From: Salinibacterium sp. dk2585
GTDB lineage: Bacteria; Actinomycetota; Actinomycetes; Actinomycetales; Microbacteriaceae
NCBI RefSeq assembly: GCF_008001035.1
Contig: NZ_CP042856.1
Coordinates: 1,860,001 to 1,924,000, forward strand
Direction of reading: 5' to 3'
Length of the DNA stretch: 64,000 nucleotides
Shown: positions 9,635 through 18,567 of the stretch, one piece after another
Numbering within the stretch: the stretch's first letter is position 1
How the letters are laid out: the number at the start of each line of letters is the position of its first letter
The notes under the pieces: generated by a model
Databases searched by the model: none
What the model was told of the DNA's origin: nothing
Seen by the model: the letters and a program-made list of their open reading frames with translations, nothing else
Program-made: the position numbers and the translations under genes

Positions 9635-11311
9635 CTAGGCCTCGATCACGACCGGGACAATCATGGGCCGGCGACGGTGCTGTGTGTTGACCCAGCGCCC
9701 GACCGTACGACGGATGACCTGGCTGAAGGCGTGTGTATCGCGAGTGCCGTTCTCGGCGGCCTCCGCGAGGGCCCTCACGACCTGCGGCTTGACGGCGTCG
9801 AACACGGCCTCATCCTCCGCGAAGCCGCGGGACTGGATCTCCGGCCCGACGATGACGCGACCCGTCTGTGCGTCGATCGCTGCGAAAATCGAGATGAAGC
9901 CCTCCTCGGCGAGGATCCGTCGATCCTTGAGGTCGGCATCTGTGATCTCACCAACGGTCGAGCCGTCGACGTAGACATACCCGAGGTCGAGTTGGCCGAC
10001 CACCGTCGCCTCGCCGTCGCGCAGGTCGATGACCGTGCCGTCCTCGGCGATGATCGTGTTCTCCTCCGGGATGCCCGTCTGCACCGCGAGCTGCTGGTTG
10101 GCCACCAGGTGCCGGTATTCACCGTGGACGGGAAGCACGTTCTTCGGCTTCAGGATGTTGTAGCAGTAGAGCAGCTCGCCCGCGCTCGCGTGGCCAGAGA
10201 CGTGCACCTTGGCGTTGCCCTTGTGCACGACGTTGGCCCCGAGCTTGGTCAGGCCGTTGATGACGCGGTAGACCGCGTTCTCGTTGCCCGGGATGAGGCT
10301 CGACGCGAGGATGACCGTGTCGCCCTTGCCGATCTCAATCTTGTGTTCAAGGTTCGCCATGCGGGCCAGCACGGCCATCGGCTCGCCCTGCGACCCCGTG
10401 CTCATGTAGACGATCTTGTCGTCGGGCAACTGGTCGGCCTTCTTCTGGTCGATCAGCACGCCATCGGGCACCTTGAGGTAGCCGAGGTCAGCCGCGATGC
10501 CCATGTTGCGCACCATTGACCGGCCCATGAAGGCAACCCTTCGCCCGTTCGCGTGGGCGGCATCCAGCACCTGCTGAACACGGTGCACGTGACTCGAGAA
10601 GCTCGCCACGATGACCCGGCGCGGCGCCTTGGCGATGACCGACTCGAGCACAGGACCGATGCCCCGTTCGGGCGCGGTGAAGCCCGGGACATCCGCATTG
10701 GTGGAGTCGGGCAAGAAGAGGTCGACCCCAGCCTCGCCGAGCCGTGCGAAGGCCCGCAGGTCGGTGATGCGGTCATCGAGGGGCAGCTGGTCCATCTTGA
10801 AGTCGCCCGTGTGGAGCACGGTGCCGGCGACGGTCGTGATGTGGACGGCAAGGGCATCCGGAATCGAGTGGTTCACGGCGATGAACTCGAGGTCGAAGGG
10901 CCCGAAGGTCTCCTTCTGCCCCTCCTTGACCGTGAGGGTGTACGGCGTGATGCGGTGCTCCTTGAGCTTCGCCTCGATGAGGGCGAGCGTGAGGTTCGAG
11001 CCGATGAGCGGGATGTCCTGCCGCAGGCGCAACAGGTAAGGAACGGCACCGATGTGGTCTTCGTGGCCGTGCGTGAGCACGATGCCAAGCACGTCGTCGA
11101 GGCGATCGCGGATGGGCGTGAAGTCGGGAAGGATGAGGTCGACGCCGGGCTGGTGCTCCTCAGGGAAGAGCACGCCGCAGTCGACGATCAGAAGCTTGCC
11201 GTCGATCTCGAAGACCGTCATGTTTCGGCCGATCTCGCCGAGACCGCCGATCGGGATGACACGGAGCGTGCCTGGCTTGAGCTTCGCGGGTGCGTAGATG
11301 TGTGAGTTCAT
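9635..11311 (-). CDS. rnj: Ribonuclease J
   Basis: RNase J is a 5'-3' exonuclease and endonuclease of the metallo-beta-lactamase superfamily, acting in mRNA decay and rRNA maturation. The 558-residue protein shows the zinc motif HGHEDH at 81-86, further ligands in NHSIPDAL and the beta-CASP domain with FSSHVHR and SGHASAGE, and the usual C-terminal domain. The start MNSHIYAP at 11311 is preferred to a longer frame (to 11437) because AGGACG lies five bases upstream and family similarity begins there. It follows dapA with 76 bases between. The last residues (RPMIVPVVIEA) match the family end. Confidence 0.95.
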   Translation of the reverse strand: MNSHIYAPAKLKPGTLRVIPIGGLGEIGRNMTVFEIDGKLLIVDCGVLFPEEHQPGVDLILPDFTPIRDRLDDVLGIVLTHGHEDHIGAVPYLLRLRQDIPLIGSNLTLALIEAKLKEHRITPYTLTVKEGQKETFGPFDLEFIAVNHSIPDALAVHITTVAGTVLHTGDFKMDQLPLDDRITDLRAFARLGEAGVDLFLPDSTNADVPGFTAPERGIGPVLESVIAKAPRRVIVASFSSHVHRVQQVLDAAHANGRRVAFMGRSMVRNMGIAADLGYLKVPDGVLIDQKKADQLPDDKIVYMSTGSQGEPMAVLARMANLEHKIEIGKGDTVILASSLIPGNENAVYRVINGLTKLGANVVHKGNAKVHVSGHASAGELLYCYNILKPKNVLPVHGEYRHLVANQQLAVQTGIPEENTIIAEDGTVIDLRDGEATVVGQLDLGYVYVDGSTVGEITDADLKDRRILAEEGFISIFAAIDAQTGRVIVGPEIQSRGFAEDEAVFDAVKPQVVRALAEAAENGTRDTHAFSQVIRRTVGRWVNTQHRRRPMIVPVVIEA

Positions 11312-11387
11312 GGCGTCCTGTGGTGTCGCGGCCCGCAGGCCGATGGAAGGGTCGCTAGCCCTCGGTATCAAGTTGTGCGTCGCTGTG

Positions 11388-12365
11388 TCAGCGAGTCGTG
11401 CCCGCCACCTTGGGCAGGGCACCGCCGGCCGCCGCATTGCGGTCGGGACGGAAGTTACTGAGGTCGAGGCCCGGGATGTCGCCGACGAGCGCGAGCTCGT
11501 CTTCGATCACGGCGGCCTCGAAGTCCTCCGGGCCCACGAGCGGCAGCCGCACGCGCGGAGAGCCGATGCGGCCGAGCCCGTGCAGGATGTACTTGGCGGC
11601 GACCGTGCCCGGCACGTGCGTCATGACGGCACGCACGAGCGGCTCGAGCGACTTGTGCGCGGCCGTCGCGGAGCTGAGGTCGCCCGCGTTGACCGCGTCG
11701 ATGATGACCCGGTACGGCGTCGGGGCGATGTTCGCCGTCACGCCGATGAGCCCGCTCGCGCCGATCGCGAGATGCGGCAGCACGTTGGCGTCATCGCCCG
11801 AGAAGTACAGGAGGTCGGTCTGGTTCAGCACCCGGCTGACCTCGCTGAAGTCGCCCTTCGCATCCTTGACGGCGAGGATGTTGGGGTGCTTCGCGGCGCG
11901 CAGGATCGTCTCGTAGCGGATGGGCACGCCCGTGCGGCCCGGGATGTCGTAGAGGATGACCGGCAGGTCGGTCGCATCCGCGATCATGCGGAAGTGCGTG
12001 AGGATGCCCGCCTGCGTCGGCTTGTTGTAGTACGGCGTGACGATCATGACGCCGTCGGCGCCCGCCTTCTCGCTCGCCTTGTAGAGCTCGATCGCGTGGG
12101 CGGTCTCGTTGGACCCGCCACCCGTGATGATCTTGGCGCGATCGCCAGCGACGGCCTTCGCAACCTCGACGAGTCGGATCTTCTCGGGGTCGGTGAGCGT
12201 GCTCGTCTCACCGGTCGTGCCAGTGACGACGATGCCGTCTGCTCCCCCGCTCACGACGTCGTCGATGTGCTTCTCGACGTCATCCCACGCGACCTCACCG
12301 TCTGCCGTGAACGGCGTGACGAGGGCTACCAGTACCTGGCCGAAGGGATTGTCGAGAGAACTCAC
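11388..12365 (-). CDS. dapA: 4-hydroxy-tetrahydrodipicolinate synthase
   Basis: DapA condenses pyruvate with aspartate semialdehyde, the first committed step to diaminopimelate and lysine. The 325-residue TIM-barrel protein shows GTTGE (residues 49-53), Tyr139 of the catalytic triad and the Schiff-base lysine K167 in AVKDAKG. It also has GRTG for carboxylate binding. The length is normal. The next step, dapB, is encoded 1.9 kb upstream in the same direction, with dfrA/thyA between, a common actinobacterial order. Confidence 0.96.
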   Translation of the reverse strand: MSSLDNPFGQVLVALVTPFTADGEVAWDDVEKHIDDVVSGGADGIVVTGTTGETSTLTDPEKIRLVEVAKAVAGDRAKIITGGGSNETAHAIELYKASEKAGADGVMIVTPYYNKPTQAGILTHFRMIADATDLPVILYDIPGRTGVPIRYETILRAAKHPNILAVKDAKGDFSEVSRVLNQTDLLYFSGDDANVLPHLAIGASGLIGVTANIAPTPYRVIIDAVNAGDLSSATAAHKSLEPLVRAVMTHVPGTVAAKYILHGLGRIGSPRVRLPLVGPEDFEAAVIEDELALVGDIPGLDLSNFRPDRNAAAGGALPKVAGTTR

Positions 12366-12446
12366 ACACCGAGATTACCGCTCACACGCGGCATCCGAGT
12401 CATCGAGATGACACCCGGGGCAGTTTCACCGGTCCAAAGCGGTGCC

Positions 12447-12965
12447 TCAGGCGCGCTCGTAACTGACGAAGCGGTACGAGAGCCCCGAACGGGATTCGTG
12501 CCAGCCCTCCTCAGGGTCCGAGCGCACAACCGTCCACTCCGGCCCGATCACGGGAGCCTTCGCGTCGCCCTCGAAGCCGGCGCGGATCTCGGTGACCTCA
12601 AGCCGCTCGGCCTCGTCGATCACGGCCGCGTAGATCTCGCCGCCGCCGATGACCCACGCCGTCTCATCCGGACCAAGGTCCTCAGCGGCCATGACGAGCG
12701 CGTTCGCGACCGAGGGGGCCGCCTCTGCTCCATGCTCGGCCCATCGGCTCTGGCGCGTCACGACGATGTTGCGTCGGCCCGGCAGCGGGCGGAACCGCGG
12801 CGGGAGGGAGTCCCAGGTCTTGCGGCCCATGATGACCGGTCCGCCAAGCGTCACGCGCTTGAAGCGCGCGAGGTCTTCGGGGACATTCCACGGCATGATG
12901 CCGTTGCGGCCGATAATGCCGCCCTCTGCCTCGGCCCAGATGAGCCCGATCCTCGGATTCGTCAT
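12447..12965 (-). CDS. dfrA: Dihydrofolate reductase
   Basis: The enzyme reduces dihydrofolate to tetrahydrofolate with NADPH, regenerating the cofactor consumed by ThyA. The 172-residue protein shows [24 protein letters not shown] at the N-terminus (substrate-site Trp and Asp/Glu region), [10 protein letters not shown], and the C-terminal [12 protein letters not shown] nucleotide motif. The ATG overlaps the thyA stop by four bases (ATGA), so it is translated right after thymidylate synthase. Confidence 0.95.
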   Translation of the reverse strand: MTNPRIGLIWAEAEGGIIGRNGIMPWNVPEDLARFKRVTLGGPVIMGRKTWDSLPPRFRPLPGRRNIVVTRQSRWAEHGAEAAPSVANALVMAAEDLGPDETAWVIGGGEIYAAVIDEAERLEVTEIRAGFEGDAKAPVIGPEWTVVRSDPEEGWHESRSGLSYRFVSYERA

Positions 12966-13771
12966 ACCGCGACCACCGCCTTAATTGCCGGGTGGTGACG
13001 GTAGTTCTCCACCGTGAAGTCCTCGTATTCGTAGTCGAAGATGCTCTCCCGCTGCGCCGCAATGCGGAGCGTCGGGTAGGGATACGGCTCACGGGTGAGC
13101 TGCTCGGTCACCTGCTCGACGTGGTTGTCATAGATATGGCAGTCCCCGCCCGTCCATACGAAATCACCGAGTTCGAGGCCCGTCTGCGCCGCGACCATAT
13201 GCGTCAGCAGCGCGTAGCTGGCGATATTGAATGGCACGCCGAGGAACATATCGGCGCTGCGCTGGTAGAGCTGGCACGAGAGCTTGCCGTCGGCGACATA
13301 GAACTGGAAGAGCGCGTGGCAGGGCGCGAGCGCCATCGAGGGAACGTCGGCAGGGTTCCAGGCCGACACGATGAGGCGTCGCGAATCGGGATTGCTGCGG
13401 ATCTGCTCGATCACCTCGCTGACCTGGTCGATCTGCTCACCGCTCGGCGTCGGCCAGGAGCGCCACTGCACGCCGTAGACGGGACCGAGTTCGCCCGCGG
13501 CATCCGCCCATTCGTCCCAGATCGTCACGCCGCGCTCCTGCAGCCACCCGACGTTGCTCTCGCCCCGAAGGAACCAGAGCAGCTCGAGAGCGATCGACTT
13601 GAAATGCACCCGCTTGGTCGTAATGAGGGGAAAGCCCTCGGCCAGGTCGAAACGGATCTGTCGGCCGAACACGCTGCGCGTGCCCGTTCCCGTTCGATCG
13701 GATTTATGGATGCCGTTGTCAAGGACATCGCGGAGGAGGTCTTCGTAGGGGGTGGGGATCGTCGCGCTCAT
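12962..13771 (-). CDS. thyA: Thymidylate synthase
   Basis: ThyA methylates dUMP with methylene-tetrahydrofolate, giving dTMP and dihydrofolate. The 269-residue protein has the dUMP/folate regions [12 protein letters not shown], the active-site cysteine in [12 protein letters not shown] (near residue 150), [27 protein letters not shown] and the conserved C-terminal AVAV end. The start is [10 protein letters not shown] at 13771; upstream in-frame sequence lacks similarity to the family. It forms an overlapping pair with dfrA, which recycles its product. Confidence 0.97.
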   Translation of the reverse strand: MSATIPTPYEDLLRDVLDNGIHKSDRTGTGTRSVFGRQIRFDLAEGFPLITTKRVHFKSIALELLWFLRGESNVGWLQERGVTIWDEWADAAGELGPVYGVQWRSWPTPSGEQIDQVSEVIEQIRSNPDSRRLIVSAWNPADVPSMALAPCHALFQFYVADGKLSCQLYQRSADMFLGVPFNIASYALLTHMVAAQTGLELGDFVWTGGDCHIYDNHVEQVTEQLTREPYPYPTLRIAAQRESIFDYEYEDFTVENYRHHPAIKAVVAV

Positions 13772-13781
13772 CGGCTTGATG

Positions 13782-14231
13782 CTACCTCTCGCGATCGTTG
13801 CGAGCGAGGGCGATGGCCTTTCGCACCGCCTGGCGTGCACGTCGGCGGTCGCCGCACGCGTCATAGGCCAGGCCGAGACGCAACCAGGACTGCCATGACT
13901 CGGGAGTGGCCTCGACCTCGGCCTTGTAGGTGGGGAACGCGGCATCCGCTGCTTCGCGGATCGGGCGGCCGCTCGCGCGGACCGGCACCGAGTGCTCGGG
14001 CAGTCGGCCCTGTTGCTCCAAGCTTGCCAGGAGACGTTCGCTGCGCACCCCGAAGAGCACCTCACTCACGAGCCCCCACACGGCGATCAGTGGCAGCACT
14101 GCGAGGGCCACCCCCATCACGGCCGCGATGGCATCGCCGCTGAGGATGAGGGTGACCGCGAGCCGACCGACCGCCCAGATGTAGAGCACGAGGAGGGCCG
14201 CCATGACGACGACGCCGAGCTTCTTGACCAC
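13782..14231 (-). CDS. Small membrane protein with a TPR-like tail
   Basis: This 149-residue protein has two N-terminal transmembrane helices (about residues 4-26 and 30-54). A cytoplasmic tail follows, with [31 protein letters not shown] resembling one tetratricopeptide repeat (positions about 112-145). The GTG start at 14231 is chosen because it falls four bases after the dapB stop, with GAGG upstream; a longer frame would overlap dapB. Its role is unknown; similar proteins occur beside dapB in relatives. Confidence 0.75.
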   Translation of the reverse strand: MVKKLGVVVMAALLVLYIWAVGRLAVTLILSGDAIAAVMGVALAVLPLIAVWGLVSEVLFGVRSERLLASLEQQGRLPEHSVPVRASGRPIREAADAAFPTYKAEVEATPESWQSWLRLGLAYDACGDRRRARQAVRKAIALARNDRER

Positions 14232-14235
14232 GGGA

Positions 14236-14988
14236 TCAGGCCTCGTCAGCCGTGAGCGCACCGAGGTCGAGCAGGTGCTCGAGCCCGACGGTCACACCGA
14301 CCGCATCGGGCAGCGCTGCGAGCGCGAGCCGGATGCCCTGCTCGTAGGCGGCGGGCGAGATCGTGTCGTGCACGACACTCAGGAGCTCTCCCGTGCCGCC
14401 GAAGATGACCTCCTGGCGGGCAACGACCCCGTGCAGGCGCAGGCTGTGCACGGGGATACCCGCCACCTGCTGGCCGCGCGCGAGCTGGTCGATGTGCGGC
14501 GCCTCGACGGGCCCCCGCGACCTGCGCGCCTTCGCCATGAGTTCGGCGGTGCGCACGGCCGTGCCAGAGGGAGAGTCGACCTTGCCAGCGTGGTGGGCCT
14601 CGAGGATCTCGATCGAGTCGTAGAAGCGGGATGCGACCATCGCGAGCCTGGTTGCCAGCACGGAGCCCAGCGAGAAGTTGGGGATGATGATGACGCCCGA
14701 CCCGGGCGTCGCCGCGAGCGCGCCGCTGAGGCCCTGGATGCGCTCTGCCGACCAGCCCGAGGTGCCGACGAGCACCTTTCGCCCGTGCTGCACCGCGAAC
14801 TCGACGACGTCGGCACTCACATCCGGGCGCGTGACGTCGACGACGAGGTCGGCCGCAAGCATCTCCTCAAGCGATGAGGACGAGTTCATGGACGCCACCA
14901 GCTCGAAGCCGGGCTCCTGCTCGACGATGCGTGAGATGAGTGAGCCCATCCTGCCGTTCGCGCCGACGACGGCGACCTTTGATGCCAT
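14236..14988 (-). CDS. dapB: 4-hydroxy-tetrahydrodipicolinate reductase
   Basis: DapB reduces the DapA product with NAD(P)H on the way to diaminopimelate. The 250-residue protein has the nucleotide motif VVGANGRMG (residues 7-15), VDVTRPD, GTSGW, PNFSLGSVL and the catalytic signature EAHHAGKVDSPSGTA (His-His, Lys, and the SGTA loop). Length and order match the family. It is the first gene of the dapB-membrane protein-thyA-dfrA-dapA run. Confidence 0.96.
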   Translation of the reverse strand: MASKVAVVGANGRMGSLISRIVEQEPGFELVASMNSSSSLEEMLAADLVVDVTRPDVSADVVEFAVQHGRKVLVGTSGWSAERIQGLSGALAATPGSGVIIIPNFSLGSVLATRLAMVASRFYDSIEILEAHHAGKVDSPSGTAVRTAELMAKARRSRGPVEAPHIDQLARGQQVAGIPVHSLRLHGVVARQEVIFGGTGELLSVVHDTISPAAYEQGIRLALAALPDAVGVTVGLEHLLDLGALTADEA

Positions 14989-15043
14989 GGGGCAAATCTA
15001 CCAAGGACCGGCCGGCGCCGATCCCGGCTCCTAAGCTGGAGGC

Positions 15044-15547
15044 ATGCCCGTCTTCCGCGAAGCGGGCGTCGCCGATGACGACGCCCTCGCCCTCCTGACC
15101 GAGTACTTCTCCGCCCGCGCAGAGTCATTCCCCGCCGGGCCTGAGGCGTACCGCACGGTCTTCCCCTCCCCCGACGACTTCGTGCCGCCGCGAGGCGTCT
15201 TCTTGATCGTCGAGGGTGAGGACCTCGCAGGGGATGCTGCGGATGTCGGATGCGGTGGCATCCGTCGCATCTCGCCCTCTGAAACGGGCGCGGCCCGCTT
15301 CGAGGTCAAGCACCTCTACGTGCAGCCGCACACGCGCGGCAGCGGGCTGGGAGGAGCCCTCCTCGCCGAACTTGAGCGGCGCGCCGTCGAACTCGGCGCC
15401 GACGAGGTGGTGCTCGACACGAACGCGAGCCTCGAGTCAGCCGCTCGCCTCTACAGCAAGGCCGGCTACCAGACAATCGAGCCCTACAACGACAACCCCA
15501 ACGCCAACAACTGGTACGGGAAGGTCGTGCGCGACGCCGCTCAGTAG
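15044..15547 (+). CDS. GNAT-family N-acetyltransferase
   Basis: This 167-residue protein carries the GNAT acetyl-CoA fold. It has KHLYVQPHTRGSGLGGALLAELERRA (residues about 88-113), with the R-G-x-G-x-G pyrophosphate loop, followed by LDTNASLESAARLYSKAGY, the usual beta-6/alpha-4 segment. The substrate cannot be told from sequence. A GGAGG site lies three bases before the ATG. It is read toward the phosphoglycerate-mutase-like gene and their 3' ends overlap by seven bases. Confidence 0.88.
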   Translation: MPVFREAGVADDDALALLTEYFSARAESFPAGPEAYRTVFPSPDDFVPPRGVFLIVEGEDLAGDAADVGCGGIRRISPSETGAARFEVKHLYVQPHTRGSGLGGALLAELERRAVELGADEVVLDTNASLESAARLYSKAGYQTIEPYNDNPNANNWYGKVVRDAAQ

Positions 15548-16143
15548 GGCTGGTCGACGGGCAGTCCCGTGCGCAGTTCCGGCGGGAGGTGCCCCAGGTC
15601 GTTGTGCGTAATGAGCTCGGGCGCCTTGACGGTGCGGACCCTGATGATCGTGAGCCCGCAGTTCGCCTGGTTGATGCCCATCCATCGCCACGAGGAGGCA
15701 GAGAAGACCTCGCGCACGAAATTCGCGATCACGAAGTTGTGCGTGATCAGGAGGGTGTGACGGTCTTCGAGCGACGGGGTCATCCACTCGCTGATCGCGT
15801 CAGCCATCTGCGCCTCGCCAGCCTCGATCTGGGCCTCCGTCACGGAGCCGAAGAACGGCTCGAAGGCGGTCGGCATGTCCGCGCCCGGCCCCGAGGGCAC
15901 ACAGTCGAAGAGAAGCGCCGAGGGCTCAGAGGTGATGCCGGGGAGCCGCTCCGTGATGGTGTTTGCCGTGTCGGCCGCCCGCTGCAGCGGGGAGTGGTAG
16001 ACGCTCGTGAACGGCACCCCGCTCAAGCGGTCGGCGATGAGCGTCGCCTGACGCCGGCCACGCGCCGAGAGCGGCCCGTCGGGAAGGCCGTGCTCGGCGT
16101 CCTGTTGCTCGCCGTGACGGACGAGGTAGATGAAGTGGGACAT
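15541..16143 (-). CDS. Histidine phosphatase (phosphoglycerate-mutase-like) family protein
   Basis: This 200-residue protein has the catalytic LVRHGEQ near residue 8, with the phospho-histidine in RHG, a second conserved arginine region (HSPLQRAADTA) and the C-terminal histidine in LLITHNFVIANFV. It probably removes phosphate from a small metabolite; the substrate is unknown. The start MSHFIYLVRHG at 16143 is set by family similarity, with AGGAGAG about 12 bases upstream. It begins 8 bases before the M16 stop and is probably co-transcribed with the peptidase gene. Confidence 0.88.
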   Translation of the reverse strand: MSHFIYLVRHGEQQDAEHGLPDGPLSARGRRQATLIADRLSGVPFTSVYHSPLQRAADTANTITERLPGITSEPSALLFDCVPSGPGADMPTAFEPFFGSVTEAQIEAGEAQMADAISEWMTPSLEDRHTLLITHNFVIANFVREVFSASSWRWMGINQANCGLTIIRVRTVKAPELITHNDLGHLPPELRTGLPVDQPY

Positions 16144-16150
16144 CGTCGTC

Positions 16151-17527
16151 TCACTCTCCTTCGATTGCGGTGAACTGCGGCTGGGTTCGAGTGTGGATGC
16201 CCTCGAAGGTGGCGTCGTCGACCCGGCCCACGGCCGCGAGGGCGACGGGTCCGCGCGAGAGCTCCTCGGCGAGCGCGGCCACGGCATCCGTCGTGACGAG
16301 GGAGAGGCGACGCAGCGCCTCATCGAGGTCGAGGAACTCGCCGAGCGTGATCTCTGCCCGGCCGAGCCGCGACATCCGCGTGTCTGAGTCCTCAAGGGCG
16401 AGAGCGGATGCTCCTGCAAGCTGGCCGAGGGCACGGTCGAGTTCGCCCTGGCTGATGCCACCGCTCGCGACACCGCGGAACTCCTCCAGCATGAGCTCGG
16501 CGACCGTGCCGGCCTTGGCGGGAGAGCAGGCAGCGAACAGGCCGAACACACCTGCATCGGAATAACTCGAGGCGAAGGAGTGCACGGCGTAGGCAAGGCC
16601 CCGCCGCTCGCGCACCTGCTGGAACAGGCGAGACGACATGCTGCCGCCGAGCACCGAGTTGAGCACCGTGAGCACGCTGCGGCGGTCATCGCCTGCCGGC
16701 AGCCCCGGCACACCGAGGTAGAGGTTGACCTGTTCGCTCGGGCGCTCGACGACGAGACTCCGCGCCTGCGGAACCCATGCGCCCGCGGCAAGCGGGCGCC
16801 TGGAGGCCGGCGCGCGCTCGACGCCCAGGTCCCACCCGCCCGACACCAGGTGGCGCTCGACTGCCGCCACCAGCTCGTCATGGTCGACCGCTCCCGCGAC
16901 CGTCACGACGAGGTCGTGGGGCGCATAGTGCGCGCGGTAATGCGCGTGCACGGCATCACGCAGGACGGCGGCAATCGCCTCGGGGTTACCACCGATGGGC
17001 CGGGCAAGCGGATGCTCGCCGAAGATGGCCTCGTAGAAGCGCTCCCCGGCGTAGTCGCCGTTGTCGTCATCGGCCATTGCGAGCTCTTCGAGGATGACGC
17101 CGCGCTCGGTCTCGAACTCGACGGGGTCAAGCCGGGACGAGGTGATCATGTCGGCAAGCACCTCGATCGCCATCGGCAGGTCGGTGTCGCGCACCTTCGC
17201 GTAGTAGCAGGTGTATTCCTTGGCCGTCGCGGCATTGTGCTCGCCGCCGACCTCGTCGAACGCGACGGCGATGTCGAGCGCGCTGCGTGATCCGGTCCCC
17301 TTGAAGAGGAGGTGCTCCAGGAAATGCGTCGAGCCGAGCGCGGGCGGTTCCTCGTCGCGCGAGCCGACCGCGACCCAGAACCCCACTGTGGCGCTTCGGG
17401 CGGACGGGACCCGCTCCGTGAGGATGCGCAGGCCGGACGGCAGCACGCTGCGCCTGACGAGGCAGCCACCTGCCGCCTCGAAGGTCTGATCACCCGCCGA
17501 GAGGGGTAGCTGCATCGCGCCGTTCAT
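16151..17527 (-). CDS. M16-family zinc metallopeptidase (insulinase-like)
   Basis: This 458-residue M16B peptidase has the inverted zinc motif HFLEH at residues 68-72 and the GGEHNAATAKEYTCYYAKV segment. An inactive C-terminal pitrilysin domain (with YLGVPGLPAGDDRR) follows. Relatives act as processing peptidases for oligopeptides. The gene normally follows pnp directly in Actinobacteria. Here a 2.5-kb block with a TetR regulator, an aldo/keto-reductase-like gene and a membrane protein stands between. The start at 17527 (MNGAMQLP) has no clear ribosome-binding site; the ATG at 17515 is an alternative. Confidence 0.92.
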   Translation of the reverse strand: MNGAMQLPLSAGDQTFEAAGGCLVRRSVLPSGLRILTERVPSARSATVGFWVAVGSRDEEPPALGSTHFLEHLLFKGTGSRSALDIAVAFDEVGGEHNAATAKEYTCYYAKVRDTDLPMAIEVLADMITSSRLDPVEFETERGVILEELAMADDDNGDYAGERFYEAIFGEHPLARPIGGNPEAIAAVLRDAVHAHYRAHYAPHDLVVTVAGAVDHDELVAAVERHLVSGGWDLGVERAPASRRPLAAGAWVPQARSLVVERPSEQVNLYLGVPGLPAGDDRRSVLTVLNSVLGGSMSSRLFQQVRERRGLAYAVHSFASSYSDAGVFGLFAACSPAKAGTVAELMLEEFRGVASGGISQGELDRALGQLAGASALALEDSDTRMSRLGRAEITLGEFLDLDEALRRLSLVTTDAVAALAEELSRGPVALAAVGRVDDATFEGIHTRTQPQFTAIEGE

Positions 17528-17885
17528 CACTTTGAGCCTACGGCACTCACCGTGCACGACCCCGCCGCCCCGACCCCGCCTTCGTGATCGGCCAGACGCG
17601 AGCAAATGCCCCCCGGAAACCCGGAAATGTACCCCGGAAAGCCGACATACAGAGCTGTCTGTCCCCGTTGTTGTTGCTAGCCTGAACTCACTAGGAACAC
17701 GGGGCACGCCCCCGGGGACCGGCTTCACCAAACCCGAGGTGGAGGGCCTGCACCAGGGCCTGCAATAGTCGAGAATCACACCCGCGAACCCGAATCGCGA
17801 CGTGCTCCGGCGGAAGACCCGAAATTCCGCCGGAGCCCGCTCTCGCACCAGTGAACATCTAGCCAAACCCCGAGGGAGTCACGCT
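17528..17885. promoter_or_regulatory. Divergent regulatory region between M16 and tetR genes
   Basis: No gene is seen in these 358 bases. They hold an imperfect 20-base palindrome (17644-17663, arms GACATACAG/CTGTCTGTC, one mismatch), a plausible operator for the adjacent TetR protein. Three copies of CCGGAAA stand at 17613, 17621 and 17634. Closer to tetR is a GC-rich stretch with CCCCGGGG. The region must contain the promoters for both flanking genes. The operator call is an inference. Confidence 0.5.
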
Positions 17886-18557
17886 GTGGCTATAGACGAA
17901 GCGGGCGGCGCAGTGCAGCGCGGCTCCTCGAGTGCCCTTTCAACTGACACTCCACCGCAAGGACTGAGCATCCCCTCCGACGCGACCGCGCCGGTCTTTG
18001 CCTCGGGCCCGGGAGCCCGGGGACGCATCCTCGCGACGGCGATGCGCCTCTTCTACTACGAGGGCATCCGCTCGGTCGGGATCGATCGGCTCATCGCCGA
18101 ATCCAGCGTGACAAAGGCGACCTTCTACAAGCACTTCGGTTCGAAGGACGCCCTCATCCTCACCTACATGCAGTGCGCGCACGAAGAGGCCGTCGCAACC
18201 GTCAATGCGCTCGCAGCCGAGGCGGGAGATGGCGCCTCGACCCTGCGCGCGCTGGTCGCGAACCTGCAACACGACGCGCAGCGCGACGACTTCCGCGGCT
18301 GCCCCTTCATCAACGCGGCAAGCGAGTTCCCCGATCCCGCGCACCCCGTGCGCATGATCGTCACGACCCATCGCGACTGGTACACGGCCTTCATCTCGGA
18401 GCAGTTCCGCCTCGCGGCGCATCCGCTGCCCGGCGACGCAGCGGATGAGTTCATTCTCGTGCGCGACGGAGCGATGATCGGTGGGTATGTCGGCGATTCC
18501 GTCGCCACGACTGCCGCCCTCTCCCGGCTCGGCGACCACTGCCTCCTGGGTTTCTGA
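17886..18557 (+). CDS. TetR-family transcriptional regulator
   Basis: This 223-residue protein has an unconserved N-terminal tail of about 40 residues. The TetR helix-turn-helix follows (ILATAMRLFYYEGIRSVGIDRLIAESSVTKATFYKHFGSKDAL, residues about 48-90). The C-terminal domain contains GCPFINAASEFPDPAHPVR, typical of a TetR subfamily with C-terminal domain like that of LfrR/YcdC relatives. The GTG start at 17886 has GAGGGAG seven bases upstream. It lies 10 bases from the end of the convergent aldo/keto-reductase-like gene. Its ligand is unknown. Confidence 0.9.
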   Translation: MAIDEAGGAVQRGSSSALSTDTPPQGLSIPSDATAPVFASGPGARGRILATAMRLFYYEGIRSVGIDRLIAESSVTKATFYKHFGSKDALILTYMQCAHEEAVATVNALAAEAGDGASTLRALVANLQHDAQRDDFRGCPFINAASEFPDPAHPVRMIVTTHRDWYTAFISEQFRLAAHPLPGDAADEFILVRDGAMIGGYVGDSVATTAALSRLGDHCLLGF

Positions 18558-18567
18558 CAGAAGCGGA

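Noticed and set aside
7222-9690. 822-codon open frame on the plus strand opposite ftsK
   Set aside because: It is a mirror of ftsK in high-GC DNA. The composition (Arg/Asp/His/Leu-rich) and lack of any family motif are typical of antisense shadows; similar long mirrors lie opposite pnp, the SNF2 gene and aspA.
14232-14261. Longer start of the TPR-like membrane gene inside dapB
   Set aside because: The in-frame extension overlaps dapB by 26 bases and is not hydrophobic; GTG at 14231 with a ribosome-binding site is better placed.
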